Origin: Lactiplantibacillus mudanjiangensis
GTDB taxonomy: Bacteria > Bacillota > Bacilli > Lactobacillales > Lactobacillaceae
DNA: 64,000 nucleotides
Reading direction: 5' to 3'
Assembly (NCBI RefSeq): GCF_005405385.1
Contig: NZ_BJDY01000004.1
Span: 434,001 to 498,000, forward strand
Of the stretch, positions 45,816 through 53,067 are shown piece after piece (the first letter of the stretch is position 1; the number at the start of each line of letters is the position of its first letter). Made by a program: the position numbers and the translations under genes. The notes beneath the pieces were generated by a model. The model did no database searches, was not told where the DNA came from, and saw only the letters and a list, made by a program, of their open reading frames with translations.

Positions 45816-46379
45816 ATGTTTAAACCCATGGCTTCGATTTTTACGAACCATCAAATTGCCGGCCATTATCGGGCAATTGATCGCGCAAAAAAGTGTATTG
45901 TACCGTTTCACTTTGAAATTCAGGGACAAGAATATCCGGAACCAGCTAAAGAAACCAATTGGTTGCGGCGGTTGTCGGGCACGCATAGTGAAAAGCATGC
46001 GGTCGTTGAATTAACACCAAGTAAGGTGGTGCTCTGGTCACCAGAACAACGCAATTTAGGCGAAATGCAATTATCTGAAATTAAATTAATTCAAATTGGG
46101 GCGATTCGGTGGCACGCATCGGCGGGGATTGATCCACGGCATGCGTTCCGTGCAACCATTTTTGTGGTGACCGATGCGGGCAATTATTACTTTGCTAATT
46201 CGGACATGGATGTTTTGCCAGCTATTTTTAAGTTTGCGCATACGCATAACATTCCGGTAGAAGATCCATTACACTTGATTCCATTATTGAAAGTTGGTTG
46301 GCATGTAGCAGCCAAGACGCTGCATGAAACGTATCACCAATTAGTTGAGCATACCGGTTATCCCGATTCAAAAGTTTAA
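45816..46379 (+). CDS. Conserved protein of unknown function
   Basis: 187 residues from the ATG at 45816, about ten bases behind AAAGGGG. No signal peptide or membrane helix. The pattern of strands in residues 15-150 (KHAVVELTPSKVVLWSPEQ, ATIFVVTDAGNYYFANSD) could be a PH-like barrel. A long leader with a cre-controlled promoter and repeat copy 4 lies upstream. Function not known. Confidence 0.65.
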   Translation: MFKPMASIFTNHQIAGHYRAIDRAKKCIVPFHFEIQGQEYPEPAKETNWLRRLSGTHSEKHAVVELTPSKVVLWSPEQRNLGEMQLSEIKLIQIGAIRWHASAGIDPRHAFRATIFVVTDAGNYYFANSDMDVLPAIFKFAHTHNIPVEDPLHLIPLLKVGWHVAAKTLHETYHQLVEHTGYPDSKV

Positions 46380-46395
46380 ATCAGCTTGATTTTAC

Positions 46396-46427
46396 GGAGT
46401 TCTCTATATAAGGAGGACTCTTTTTTT
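46396..46427 (+). terminator. Terminator after the gene at 45816
   Basis: Hairpin GAGTTCTC/GGAGGACTC followed by seven T. Confidence 0.7.
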
Positions 46428-46477
46428 GATACCTCATCAAACGATAAGGTTGTAATTTTTTGAAATAAAGAATAAAC

Positions 46478-46495
46478 TGTTACTTGTAAGTAACA
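46478..46495. promoter_or_regulatory. 18-base palindromic operator of the MqsRA-like pair
   Basis: TGTTACTT-GT-AAGTAACA, arms of 8 bp, 19 bases before the first gene. It resembles in kind the palindromes bound by MqsA. Confidence 0.6.
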
Positions 46496-46513
46496 ACCGC
46501 TAGGAGCGGTTTA

Positions 46514-46882
46514 ATGAAAAGTGACGATTTCCAGGTTGAATTGGCAATCCTGAAAATTAGACAAGATTTTTTGGAAAAACAAATTATGATTTTACTTAAT
46601 CGAAAATCTAAGCAATTTATGCTACTGCATGGGTTATCATCTCAAAAGGTGTTAGCCGATGCAGTCTCAACTTTAGTCAGTGGTTATTATTATCGAAGAC
46701 CGAGTAAGCAACATGGGCATGTGGATAACGATTCATCGGTTTTTGAATTTATCATGCCTTTGTATCAACATCAGATGTATATTAAATTCTTTATGACACC
46801 AACAGGAACCGAGTTTAGATCGTTACATCCAGCAGAACGTTTCCCAGATTTTACGTTTCACCAAATTAGAGGAGGCCATTAG
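46514..46882 (+). CDS. Small protein, candidate MqsR-like toxin
   Basis: 122 residues. The amino half is helical; the carboxy half has FEFIMPLYQHQMYIKFFM and GTEFRSLHPAE, a pattern that recalls the Y-IK strand of MqsR/RelE-fold toxins. No other motif. Its TAG is immediately followed by the ATG of a helix-turn-helix protein, the arrangement of a toxin-antitoxin pair with the toxin first. The toxin label is inference from context and weak similarity. Confidence 0.45.
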   Translation: MKSDDFQVELAILKIRQDFLEKQIMILLNRKSKQFMLLHGLSSQKVLADAVSTLVSGYYYRRPSKQHGHVDNDSSVFEFIMPLYQHQMYIKFFMTPTGTEFRSLHPAERFPDFTFHQIRGGH

Positions 46883-47422
46883 ATGTCAAAATCAGTGCCT
46901 AAAATTATTCGCCAAGTCGCTTATTATCGACCGGCATTGCAGCAACAGACGCACTATACTGAAATCGAAATTGAAGAGACTACTAAAGTTCGCAAGCATT
47001 GGGTGACAAACCCACATCTTTATTGGGTGCCGGCGGGCGTTGATCTTGAAGATCCCGATGGTTATTTGGAACCGCTTGAAGATCCTGATCTGAATATTCG
47101 TCGTGATTGGTCTCGTTATCGTGAAATCTATCAGATCTTAACACCGGCAGCGATTAAAGCTAATCGGGAACGGTACCAATTGAGTGGTCGCGAATATGCC
47201 TTAATTCTGGGTATCAGTCATAGTAGCTTATCAGAACTTGAGAATGGGTTAGTGCTGCAGTCCGATGAACAGGATAGCTTGTTAACGATGGCGGCGAATC
47301 AAACGGCTTTTTATCAGTTATTGCGGCGGCGTCAAGCGATCTTCACAACCGTTTTTAGTGATCAAAAATATGCGGCTATTTTAAAACGGGTGGAAGAGAT
47401 GGTTACTAGTAAACCCAATTAA
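46883..47422 (+). CDS. Helix-turn-helix protein, MqsA-like antitoxin without zinc finger
   Basis: 179 residues. A helix-turn-helix at about 95-130 (RYQLSGREYALILGISHSSL, then SELENG) closely follows the pattern of MqsA carboxy domains. The amino part (about 1-80) has no cysteine, so the zinc site of classical MqsA is missing; it may be the toxin-binding part. Starts directly after the stop of the preceding gene, with GAGGAGGCC as ribosome site. An 18-base palindrome before the operon fits autoregulation. Confidence 0.6.
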   Translation: MSKSVPKIIRQVAYYRPALQQQTHYTEIEIEETTKVRKHWVTNPHLYWVPAGVDLEDPDGYLEPLEDPDLNIRRDWSRYREIYQILTPAAIKANRERYQLSGREYALILGISHSSLSELENGLVLQSDEQDSLLTMAANQTAFYQLLRRRQAIFTTVFSDQKYAAILKRVEEMVTSKPN

Positions 47423-47428
47423 AATAAA

Positions 47429-47479
47429 AAACGCCAGTCAGCTAACAAAGCAATCTGCTTTGCCAACTGACTGGCGTTA
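47429..47479. terminator. Terminator between the MqsA-like gene and gdhA
   Basis: 12-bp stem AACGCCAGTCAG/CTGACTGGCGTT, T-run on the minus strand; an inner AGCAAAGCA-type hairpin extends it. Confidence 0.85.
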
Positions 47480-47493
47480 ACCTTATTTAATGT

Positions 47494-48840
47494 TTAAACT
47501 AACCCTTGTGAAATCATGGCATCAGCAACTTTCGTGAAGCCAGCAATGTTCGCGCCACTGAGATAATCACCACTAACGTCATAGTCATCCGCCGCGGCGA
47601 CTGATTGGGCGAAAATTTCTTGCATGATCGCTTTCAAGCGTGTGTCAACTTCGTCAAACGTCCAGCTTAATCGGAGGCTGTTTTGACTCATCTCTAAGGC
47701 AGAAACTGCCACGCCACCAGCATTGGCGGCTTTGGCTGGGCCGTATAAGACATTGGCGTCTTGATAAGCCGCAATGGCTTCTGGTGAGCTAGGCATGTTA
47801 GCCCCTTCAGCGACGGCTTTGGCGCCGTTAGCGATGACGGTCTTCGCTTTAGCTTCATCAATTTCGTTTTGCGTGGCACATGGCAAGGCAATGTCATAAG
47901 CCAACTGTGCATCCCAAACGGACCCTTCATGATAAGTCGCACCATGAACCCGATCAGCATAATCTTTAATTCGGCCACGTTCGACTTCTTTGATTTGTTT
48001 AACGACGGCAAAATCAATCCCATTTTCATCAATGATATAGCCGTTAGAGTCGGAACAAGTGATGACTTTGCCACCAAGTGCTGTGACTTTTTGAATGGCA
48101 TAGATCGCCACGTTACCGGCGCCGGAAATCGCAACCCGTTGGCCTTTGAAACTCAATTGGTGGGCCTTTAACATTTCTTCGGTGTAGTAAGCTAACCCGA
48201 AACCAGTGGCTTCGGTCCGAGCGAGGGAACCGCCGTAATTCAAGCCTTTCCCGGTTAAGACGCCGCGATCAGCGCCACGGAGTCGTTTGTATTGGCCATA
48301 CAAGTAGCCGATTTCACGGCCACCGACACCAATATCACCAGCGGGAACGTCGGTGTCTAAGCCGATGTATTTGCTGAGTTCAGTCATGAAGCTTTGACAG
48401 AAGCGCATGATTTCATTGTCGGACTTACCCTTAGGATCGAAGTCCGAGCCACCTTTACCGCCACCAATTGGGAGGCCAGTTAAGGCATTTTTGAAGATCT
48501 GTTCAAAGCCTAAGAATTTAACGATACTTAAATTAACGGAAGGGTGAAGGCGTAAGCCACCTTTGTAAGGTCCGATGGCGGAGTTAAATTGCACCCGGAA
48601 TCCGCGGTTAACTTGCGCATGACCGGCGTCATCTAGCCAAGGCACACGGAATTGAATCACGCGTTCTGGTTCGGTGAGTCGTTCCAAAATGTTGGCCTCG
48701 ATATATTCAGGATGGCGTTCAAAAACGGGCGTCATCGTTTGGAAGAAATCGTGGATCGCTTCTAGAAATTCAACTTGGTGCGGATCGCGTTGTTCGATCA
48801 CCGCATAAACGTGTTGGAGATAGTCGGTTGCTTGACTCAA
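47494..48840 (-). CDS. gdhA: NADP-specific glutamate dehydrogenase
   Basis: 448 residues from the TTG at 48840 (amino end MSQATDYLQHVY), nine bases behind GGAAGG; the ATG three codons earlier touches that site. Glu/Leu/Phe/Val dehydrogenase family: substrate region GPYKGGLRLHPSVNLSIVKF, LPIGGGKGGSDFDPKG with the catalytic lysine, and a Rossmann domain with SGAGNVAIYA. The size and sequence are of the hexameric type I enzyme. It interconverts 2-oxoglutarate and glutamate, important for amino-acid transamination and flavour formation in lactobacilli. Confidence 0.94.
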   Translation of the reverse strand: MSQATDYLQHVYAVIEQRDPHQVEFLEAIHDFFQTMTPVFERHPEYIEANILERLTEPERVIQFRVPWLDDAGHAQVNRGFRVQFNSAIGPYKGGLRLHPSVNLSIVKFLGFEQIFKNALTGLPIGGGKGGSDFDPKGKSDNEIMRFCQSFMTELSKYIGLDTDVPAGDIGVGGREIGYLYGQYKRLRGADRGVLTGKGLNYGGSLARTEATGFGLAYYTEEMLKAHQLSFKGQRVAISGAGNVAIYAIQKVTALGGKVITCSDSNGYIIDENGIDFAVVKQIKEVERGRIKDYADRVHGATYHEGSVWDAQLAYDIALPCATQNEIDEAKAKTVIANGAKAVAEGANMPSSPEAIAAYQDANVLYGPAKAANAGGVAVSALEMSQNSLRLSWTFDEVDTRLKAIMQEIFAQSVAAADDYDVSGDYLSGANIAGFTKVADAMISQGLV

Positions 48841-48972
48841 TATAATCATCCTTCCATTAATAAAAATTAACTATAAAACATAGTTTACTGGTTTTGTTCG
48901 GAAAATGCACTAGTTGAAATGACTAATTTTGTGTGAATTTTTGTGGATAGTGATATAGTGGAAAAAATCGCC

Positions 48973-49049
48973 AAAAAAGTATACTATATTGTATAGTTAA
49001 TTCGGTCATAAATATTGATATATCGGCATTTGTTAAGAAAAAAGTATAC
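48973..49049 (+). promoter_or_regulatory. Direct repeats upstream of the DarGT-like pair
   Basis: AAAAAAGTATAC occurs at 48973-48984 and 49038-49049, with an inverted GTATAGTT beside the first. They lie 35-110 bases before the macrodomain gene and may be sites for autoregulation. AT-rich region. Confidence 0.4.
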
Positions 49050-49083
49050 AAAATTTAGCATAATTTGGAGATGAGGTATTAGC

Positions 49084-49986
49084 ATGTTAATGTACATGAA
49101 TAGTAATCTTTTTGATAGCCCGGCTAAAGTACTTGTTAACACGGTTAATACTGTTGGTGTTATGGGAAAAGGGATTGCGTTAAATTTTAAAAAAATGTAT
49201 CCTGATATGTTTAAACAATATCAAAAATTTTGTGAGAATGGACAGTTAACGGTTGGTAAACTGTGGCTTTATAAAACACCTAACAAATGGATCTTAAATT
49301 TTCCAACAAAAAAGAATTGGCGAAATAAATCAAAGCTGTCTTATATAGAAGCTGGTTTGAAAAAATTTGTCGAGACCTATCGTGAAAAGGAAATCACGTC
49401 GATTGCGTTTCCACAATTAGGTGCTGGTAACGGTGGACTAGATTGGGAAAATGAGGTCAAACCCTTGATGGAACGCTATCTTGGTGATTTACCCATTCGC
49501 GTTTATATTCATATTTATCAAGCTAATGGTGCCAATCAAGAATATTCAAAACCTAAAGCGATTCGTCAGTGGTTAGATAGTAGCCCGACTGCGCTAAGTT
49601 ATATGCAGGTAATTCAAGATTTAAACGATGCTTTGTTATCAGCTAATGAGGTGAATGCTAAGGTTATTGAAGTAGATCCTGCTGATGCCAACGCTAAGGC
49701 GATCCATGTTGTTCATGATGAGCTTGATTATTATTTAACAAAAAATGATATTGCGGAAAGTTGGAATAAATTGCGTAACAATGGTTTGTTGATTACGCCC
49801 GATTTTCCTAGTGTGGTTATGCGACATCAGGATGCCGACTTTTTTGAAAAGTTAATGACTTATTTGTCGTATGTTGAGTCAGCAAATGTGTCGTATGACG
49901 GTCAAACGGTCAATGGCTTGCTACTAAGTAAGGCTGAATTGCCCAAGGAAAAGATCCATGAAGCTAGTGTTCGGGAGTTAGCTTAG
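49084..49986 (+). CDS. DarG-like macrodomain protein (ADP-ribosyl glycohydrolase antitoxin)
   Basis: 300 residues. Residues 1-145 are a macrodomain: VNTVNTVGVMGKGIALNFKK (ADP-ribose loop), the DarG-type signature NFPTKKNWRNKS with the lysine used in de-ADP-ribosylation, and FPQLGAGNGGLDW. In DarTG systems DarG removes ADP-ribose from thymine in DNA and also binds DarT through its carboxy part. Here the carboxy part (about 160-300) is present, shorter than in classical DarG, with SWNKLRNNGLLITPDF, possibly a winged fold. It precedes its partner, reverse to the usual order. Confidence 0.75.
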   Translation: MLMYMNSNLFDSPAKVLVNTVNTVGVMGKGIALNFKKMYPDMFKQYQKFCENGQLTVGKLWLYKTPNKWILNFPTKKNWRNKSKLSYIEAGLKKFVETYREKEITSIAFPQLGAGNGGLDWENEVKPLMERYLGDLPIRVYIHIYQANGANQEYSKPKAIRQWLDSSPTALSYMQVIQDLNDALLSANEVNAKVIEVDPADANAKAIHVVHDELDYYLTKNDIAESWNKLRNNGLLITPDFPSVVMRHQDADFFEKLMTYLSYVESANVSYDGQTVNGLLLSKAELPKEKIHEASVRELA

Positions 49987-49998
49987 GGGGCCTTGAAG

Positions 49999-51027
49999 TT
50001 GTCTTATACGAAAACGATTAACGATTTATTGCATGGTAATATCGCAACAGGCTTAAGTCCTGCTAAGCAAAAGGTCTGGCCACGATATTGTTATCATTTT
50101 ACAGATGAACAAAATCTGGCAACTATTTTGCGGACGGGTCACCTTATTTCGCGGTGGGATGCGCAACAAACCAATAGTATGGTCAATGAAAATGCTAATC
50201 CTGAAGTCATTGCCGGGACAAATGAGGCAATTAAACAGGCCGTTCGACTGTATTTTCGACCACAAACGCCAACGCTAAATAATAATGAGGGATTTAGAGC
50301 GGAATCGAAATATAAACAGGCGAAGTGTCCATTCCCAGTTTATTTACTGTTTCCGTTAGCCCAAATTTTAGCCTTACCTGATACTAAATTTAGTGCAACA
50401 AGTTTGGCTTTGCACCAGGAGCCACACCTGCTATCGGGTTCGCAGGCGTTTAGTGAATTACCTTTTGATTTAATCTATCATGATAGTGCATTTGGACCTG
50501 ATGAACGTAATAATATTATTCATCATCGGCATGCGGAGATTATCGTGCCACATGAGTTGCCATTAACGCATCTTCTGTACATTATGGTCAGGAGTGTCGC
50601 TGAAAAGGAAACAATCATTAACTTACTAAAATTCAGACATTTAGAACAATATATTAGTAAAGTACGGGTTGATGAAGATAATCTTTACTTTTTCAAAAAT
50701 TGGACTTATGTCGATAATGTTTTAATGGATGATGATCATGTTAATATTCAGATGCATTTGGGCGATGATGCGTATCCAGTTGAATGGGCTGATAGTGATG
50801 ACCCATTAGTTCCTGAAAACCGAAAAGCTTATTTAGATTTTAATGTTCGTTTTCAAGATGCAACTAAGAAAAAATTTTTAGTTACGGGTGGCGGTCATTT
50901 AGTACCCGAGCGTCAGCTGATCAACTTAAAATCAATGGATACGTCTGCATATCGAATGATGATTGAGCTAGATGGTCACCTCGCTTACTACGGAACTTAC
51001 TATGCTAGTAATAATTTGCCGTACTAA
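49999..51027 (+). CDS. DarT-like DNA ADP-ribosyltransferase (DUF4433) with extra carboxy domain
   Basis: 342 residues from the TTG at 49999, eight bases behind AGGGGG; a TTG at 49993 is too close to that site. The DarT pattern is seen: YHFTD near residue 33 (NAD site), RLYFRP near 84-88, and the likely catalytic glutamate in HHRHAEIIVP near 180. DarT attaches ADP-ribose to thymidine in single-stranded DNA. Classical DarT has about 210 residues; here 100 or more residues follow (DFNVRFQDATKKKFLVTGGG), of unknown role. Encoded 12 bases after the macrodomain gene. AT-rich compared with neighbours by eye. Confidence 0.72.
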   Translation: MSYTKTINDLLHGNIATGLSPAKQKVWPRYCYHFTDEQNLATILRTGHLISRWDAQQTNSMVNENANPEVIAGTNEAIKQAVRLYFRPQTPTLNNNEGFRAESKYKQAKCPFPVYLLFPLAQILALPDTKFSATSLALHQEPHLLSGSQAFSELPFDLIYHDSAFGPDERNNIIHHRHAEIIVPHELPLTHLLYIMVRSVAEKETIINLLKFRHLEQYISKVRVDEDNLYFFKNWTYVDNVLMDDDHVNIQMHLGDDAYPVEWADSDDPLVPENRKAYLDFNVRFQDATKKKFLVTGGGHLVPERQLINLKSMDTSAYRMMIELDGHLAYYGTYYASNNLPY

Positions 51028-51063
51028 CATAGTGTCACGAGATCAATTAAATAAGGTTCACAC

Positions 51064-51095
51064 AACAGCTGGTATATTGTGCCAGCTGTTTATTT
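51064..51095 (+). terminator. Terminator of the DarGT-like operon
   Basis: Perfect 9-bp stem AACAGCTGG/CCAGCTGTT, followed by TATTTAT. Confidence 0.75.
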
Positions 51096-51184
51096 ATGGG
51101 CAATTATTTGTTTAGTGTACTTAATCTTGCGTTCTCTAGTTAAACGCCGTATAGTTATGAGCGTGAAATTACAGGGGGAAAACC

Positions 51185-52774
51185 ATGAGAATGTTTAAAA
51201 AAGTAGGGATTGTGGGATTGTTAGGTTTAGTGAGCTTGGTCGGCAGCTTGGTTGTTGGTATGCCAACCAGTTCAGCGACGACGCGCCCCGTTTATTTACA
51301 ATTAAAACCATATGCGGGGAAATTAGCAGTTTATCAGCAAGTGCCAACGTCAACGCAAACACTGCAGAATGGAACTGATGCAACGGTTGCCAGTGATCAA
51401 GTTTATCGCAGTACCACCACTGGTAAGTATTTGACGTTCAAGTATCGGCATGTGCAAACTTTGGCTGGCAAAACAATCGGTTGGATCAATCAATCAGATA
51501 TGAAGACGTTAACGCATGTGACTAAAGATGGTCTTTTAACCACGTTTAAAACCAAGCAATTAACTGGCCAGTTGCAACTTACCGGTAATGCTAAAAAGGT
51601 GGCCGTGACGGTTCAAGGTCCGACGGCCACCAAGGCCAAGTTAACTACTAAAAAGGTAGCGGCTAAAACGTTAACTACTAAGGCTTATACGGTGGTTAAA
51701 CAAAGTTCGACTGATTTTGGCAAGTATTATCAATTACAAAAGAATCAGAAAAATTATGGTTGGGTGAAATCAACCGGATTTAAAGTCGCCACTAAAAAAG
51801 CGGCCACGACAACTGGTTTGCCCACAGCGACCACTAAAAAGATCGATGCCTTAGTAAACGCAGGTCACCTAAAAGGAACGTTATTGATGACGACAGCGAC
51901 GACCAAAACACCAGTTGTTCGGTCGTACGGCTACGCTAACGCCGCGACCAAAGCAGTGAATACCGAAAAGACCATCTATCCAATCGCATCACTGCAAAAG
52001 GCGATGACGGGAACGATGATCGAACAGCTTGTTCAAAGTGGGGCCTTAACGATGACGACGCCATTGAGTAAATTCTATCCGAAAGTGCCATATGCGAAGA
52101 CCATTACGATTCAAGAATTGTTGACGCATACGTCGGGAATTACGATGCCTGAGGCTAAGCCTAGCAAGGTGTTGAGTGAAACCGCGGCAATTAACTGGAC
52201 GTTAACGCATTTGAAATCAACGAATCAGCATACTTGGCATTATACGAGTGCTAACTTTACGTTACTCGCAGGCATCATTCGTCAGGTTACTGGGGAATCT
52301 TATGCAGCTAATCTCAAGCAACGTATCTTAACACCCGCTAAAATGACGAAGACTTATGCGCCAGCCAAATTGCCAACCACCGGTGTTGTGACACCCTATG
52401 CCTACAAGACAACTGACTACGCGACGACTTATACCATATCCAAGCCGTTGTTGGCTAGCGAATTGGGCGCGGGCGATCTGAGTATGTCAGTGAGTGATTA
52501 TTATAAATTTGTGACGGCCTTTAACGAGGGTAAAATGCTGTCAACAGCGGGGCACACTAATTTGACCAGCTTAATCACGACACACCGTTATGCCGGGGGC
52601 TTATATTATGCTGCTGATGGCCGGCAGTCAGCTACGGGGTACGATAACCATATCAGTACGTCGTACGCGCGGACTGGCGATGGAAAAGTGACGGTGATTG
52701 GGTTTTGGAATCAAGCAAACCATACAACTGCTAAAGCCACAACCAAGAAAATTGAAACGATATTAACAAAATAA
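51185..52774 (+). CDS. Secreted serine hydrolase (class C beta-lactamase/PBP fold) with SH3-like modules
   Basis: 529 residues. Signal peptide (VGIVGLLGLVSLVGSLVVG), then two SH3-like wall-binding modules (about 35-205; GWINQSDMK, GWVKSTGFK). The hydrolase domain spans about 215-529 with the nucleophile S269 and K272 in ASLQK. The second motif reads HYTSANF where relatives have Y-S-N, so the third residue is Ser, not Asn. Such proteins are D-Ala peptidases, esterases or related. Start ATG behind AGGGGG. A paralogue follows at 53068, so they arose by duplication. Confidence 0.85.
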   Translation: MRMFKKVGIVGLLGLVSLVGSLVVGMPTSSATTRPVYLQLKPYAGKLAVYQQVPTSTQTLQNGTDATVASDQVYRSTTTGKYLTFKYRHVQTLAGKTIGWINQSDMKTLTHVTKDGLLTTFKTKQLTGQLQLTGNAKKVAVTVQGPTATKAKLTTKKVAAKTLTTKAYTVVKQSSTDFGKYYQLQKNQKNYGWVKSTGFKVATKKAATTTGLPTATTKKIDALVNAGHLKGTLLMTTATTKTPVVRSYGYANAATKAVNTEKTIYPIASLQKAMTGTMIEQLVQSGALTMTTPLSKFYPKVPYAKTITIQELLTHTSGITMPEAKPSKVLSETAAINWTLTHLKSTNQHTWHYTSANFTLLAGIIRQVTGESYAANLKQRILTPAKMTKTYAPAKLPTTGVVTPYAYKTTDYATTYTISKPLLASELGAGDLSMSVSDYYKFVTAFNEGKMLSTAGHTNLTSLITTHRYAGGLYYAADGRQSATGYDNHISTSYARTGDGKVTVIGFWNQANHTTAKATTKKIETILTK

Positions 52775-52782
52775 TTTGTGAG

Positions 52783-52816
52783 CGAGTTTGGGACAAAAAC
52801 CAAACTCGTTTTTTGT
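52783..52816 (+). terminator. Terminator of the first serine hydrolase gene
   Basis: 9-bp stem CGAGTTTGG/CCAAACTCG with six T. Confidence 0.85.
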
Positions 52817-52832
52817 GTCTCCGAATATTTAT

Positions 52833-52956
52833 AGTCGAAACGTGCGACAAAAGACTAATGATGCAATCGAGCTACGGAATACAAACGATTGAAAGTACAC
52901 AATCATTCGTATTCCTAGGCTATGCTCGGTAGCAAACCGTCTTTTGTCCCACTCTT
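52833..52956 (-). ncRNA. Structured repeat S, copy 3 (minus strand)
   Basis: Read on the minus strand: GAGCATAGCCTAG, stem GGAATACGAATGATT/AATCGTTTGTATTCC with loop GTGTACTTTC, then GTAGCTCGATTGC (diverged from GTAGCTAAGCGG). The outer arm ACAAAAGACGG pairs with the GTCTTTTGT segment near 52850. It lies between the two serine hydrolase genes, against their direction. Confidence 0.65.
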
Positions 52957-53067
52957 GCTTGTTTGATCATCATGTTAGGCAGTTTAACAATAAAATTTAG
53001 TTTCGATGCATTTCTCTCGGGGTGGTCGTATGATGACGACAATCAAAGCCACGAGGGGGAGTTAGCG

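Noticed and set aside
47694-48134. 146-codon ORF in gdhA on the same strand in another frame
   Set aside because: Fully inside the conserved gdhA gene; no family pattern.
52963-53067. 35-codon extension of the second serine hydrolase
   Set aside because: The ATG at 53068 has a strong ribosome site and is directly followed by a good signal peptide.
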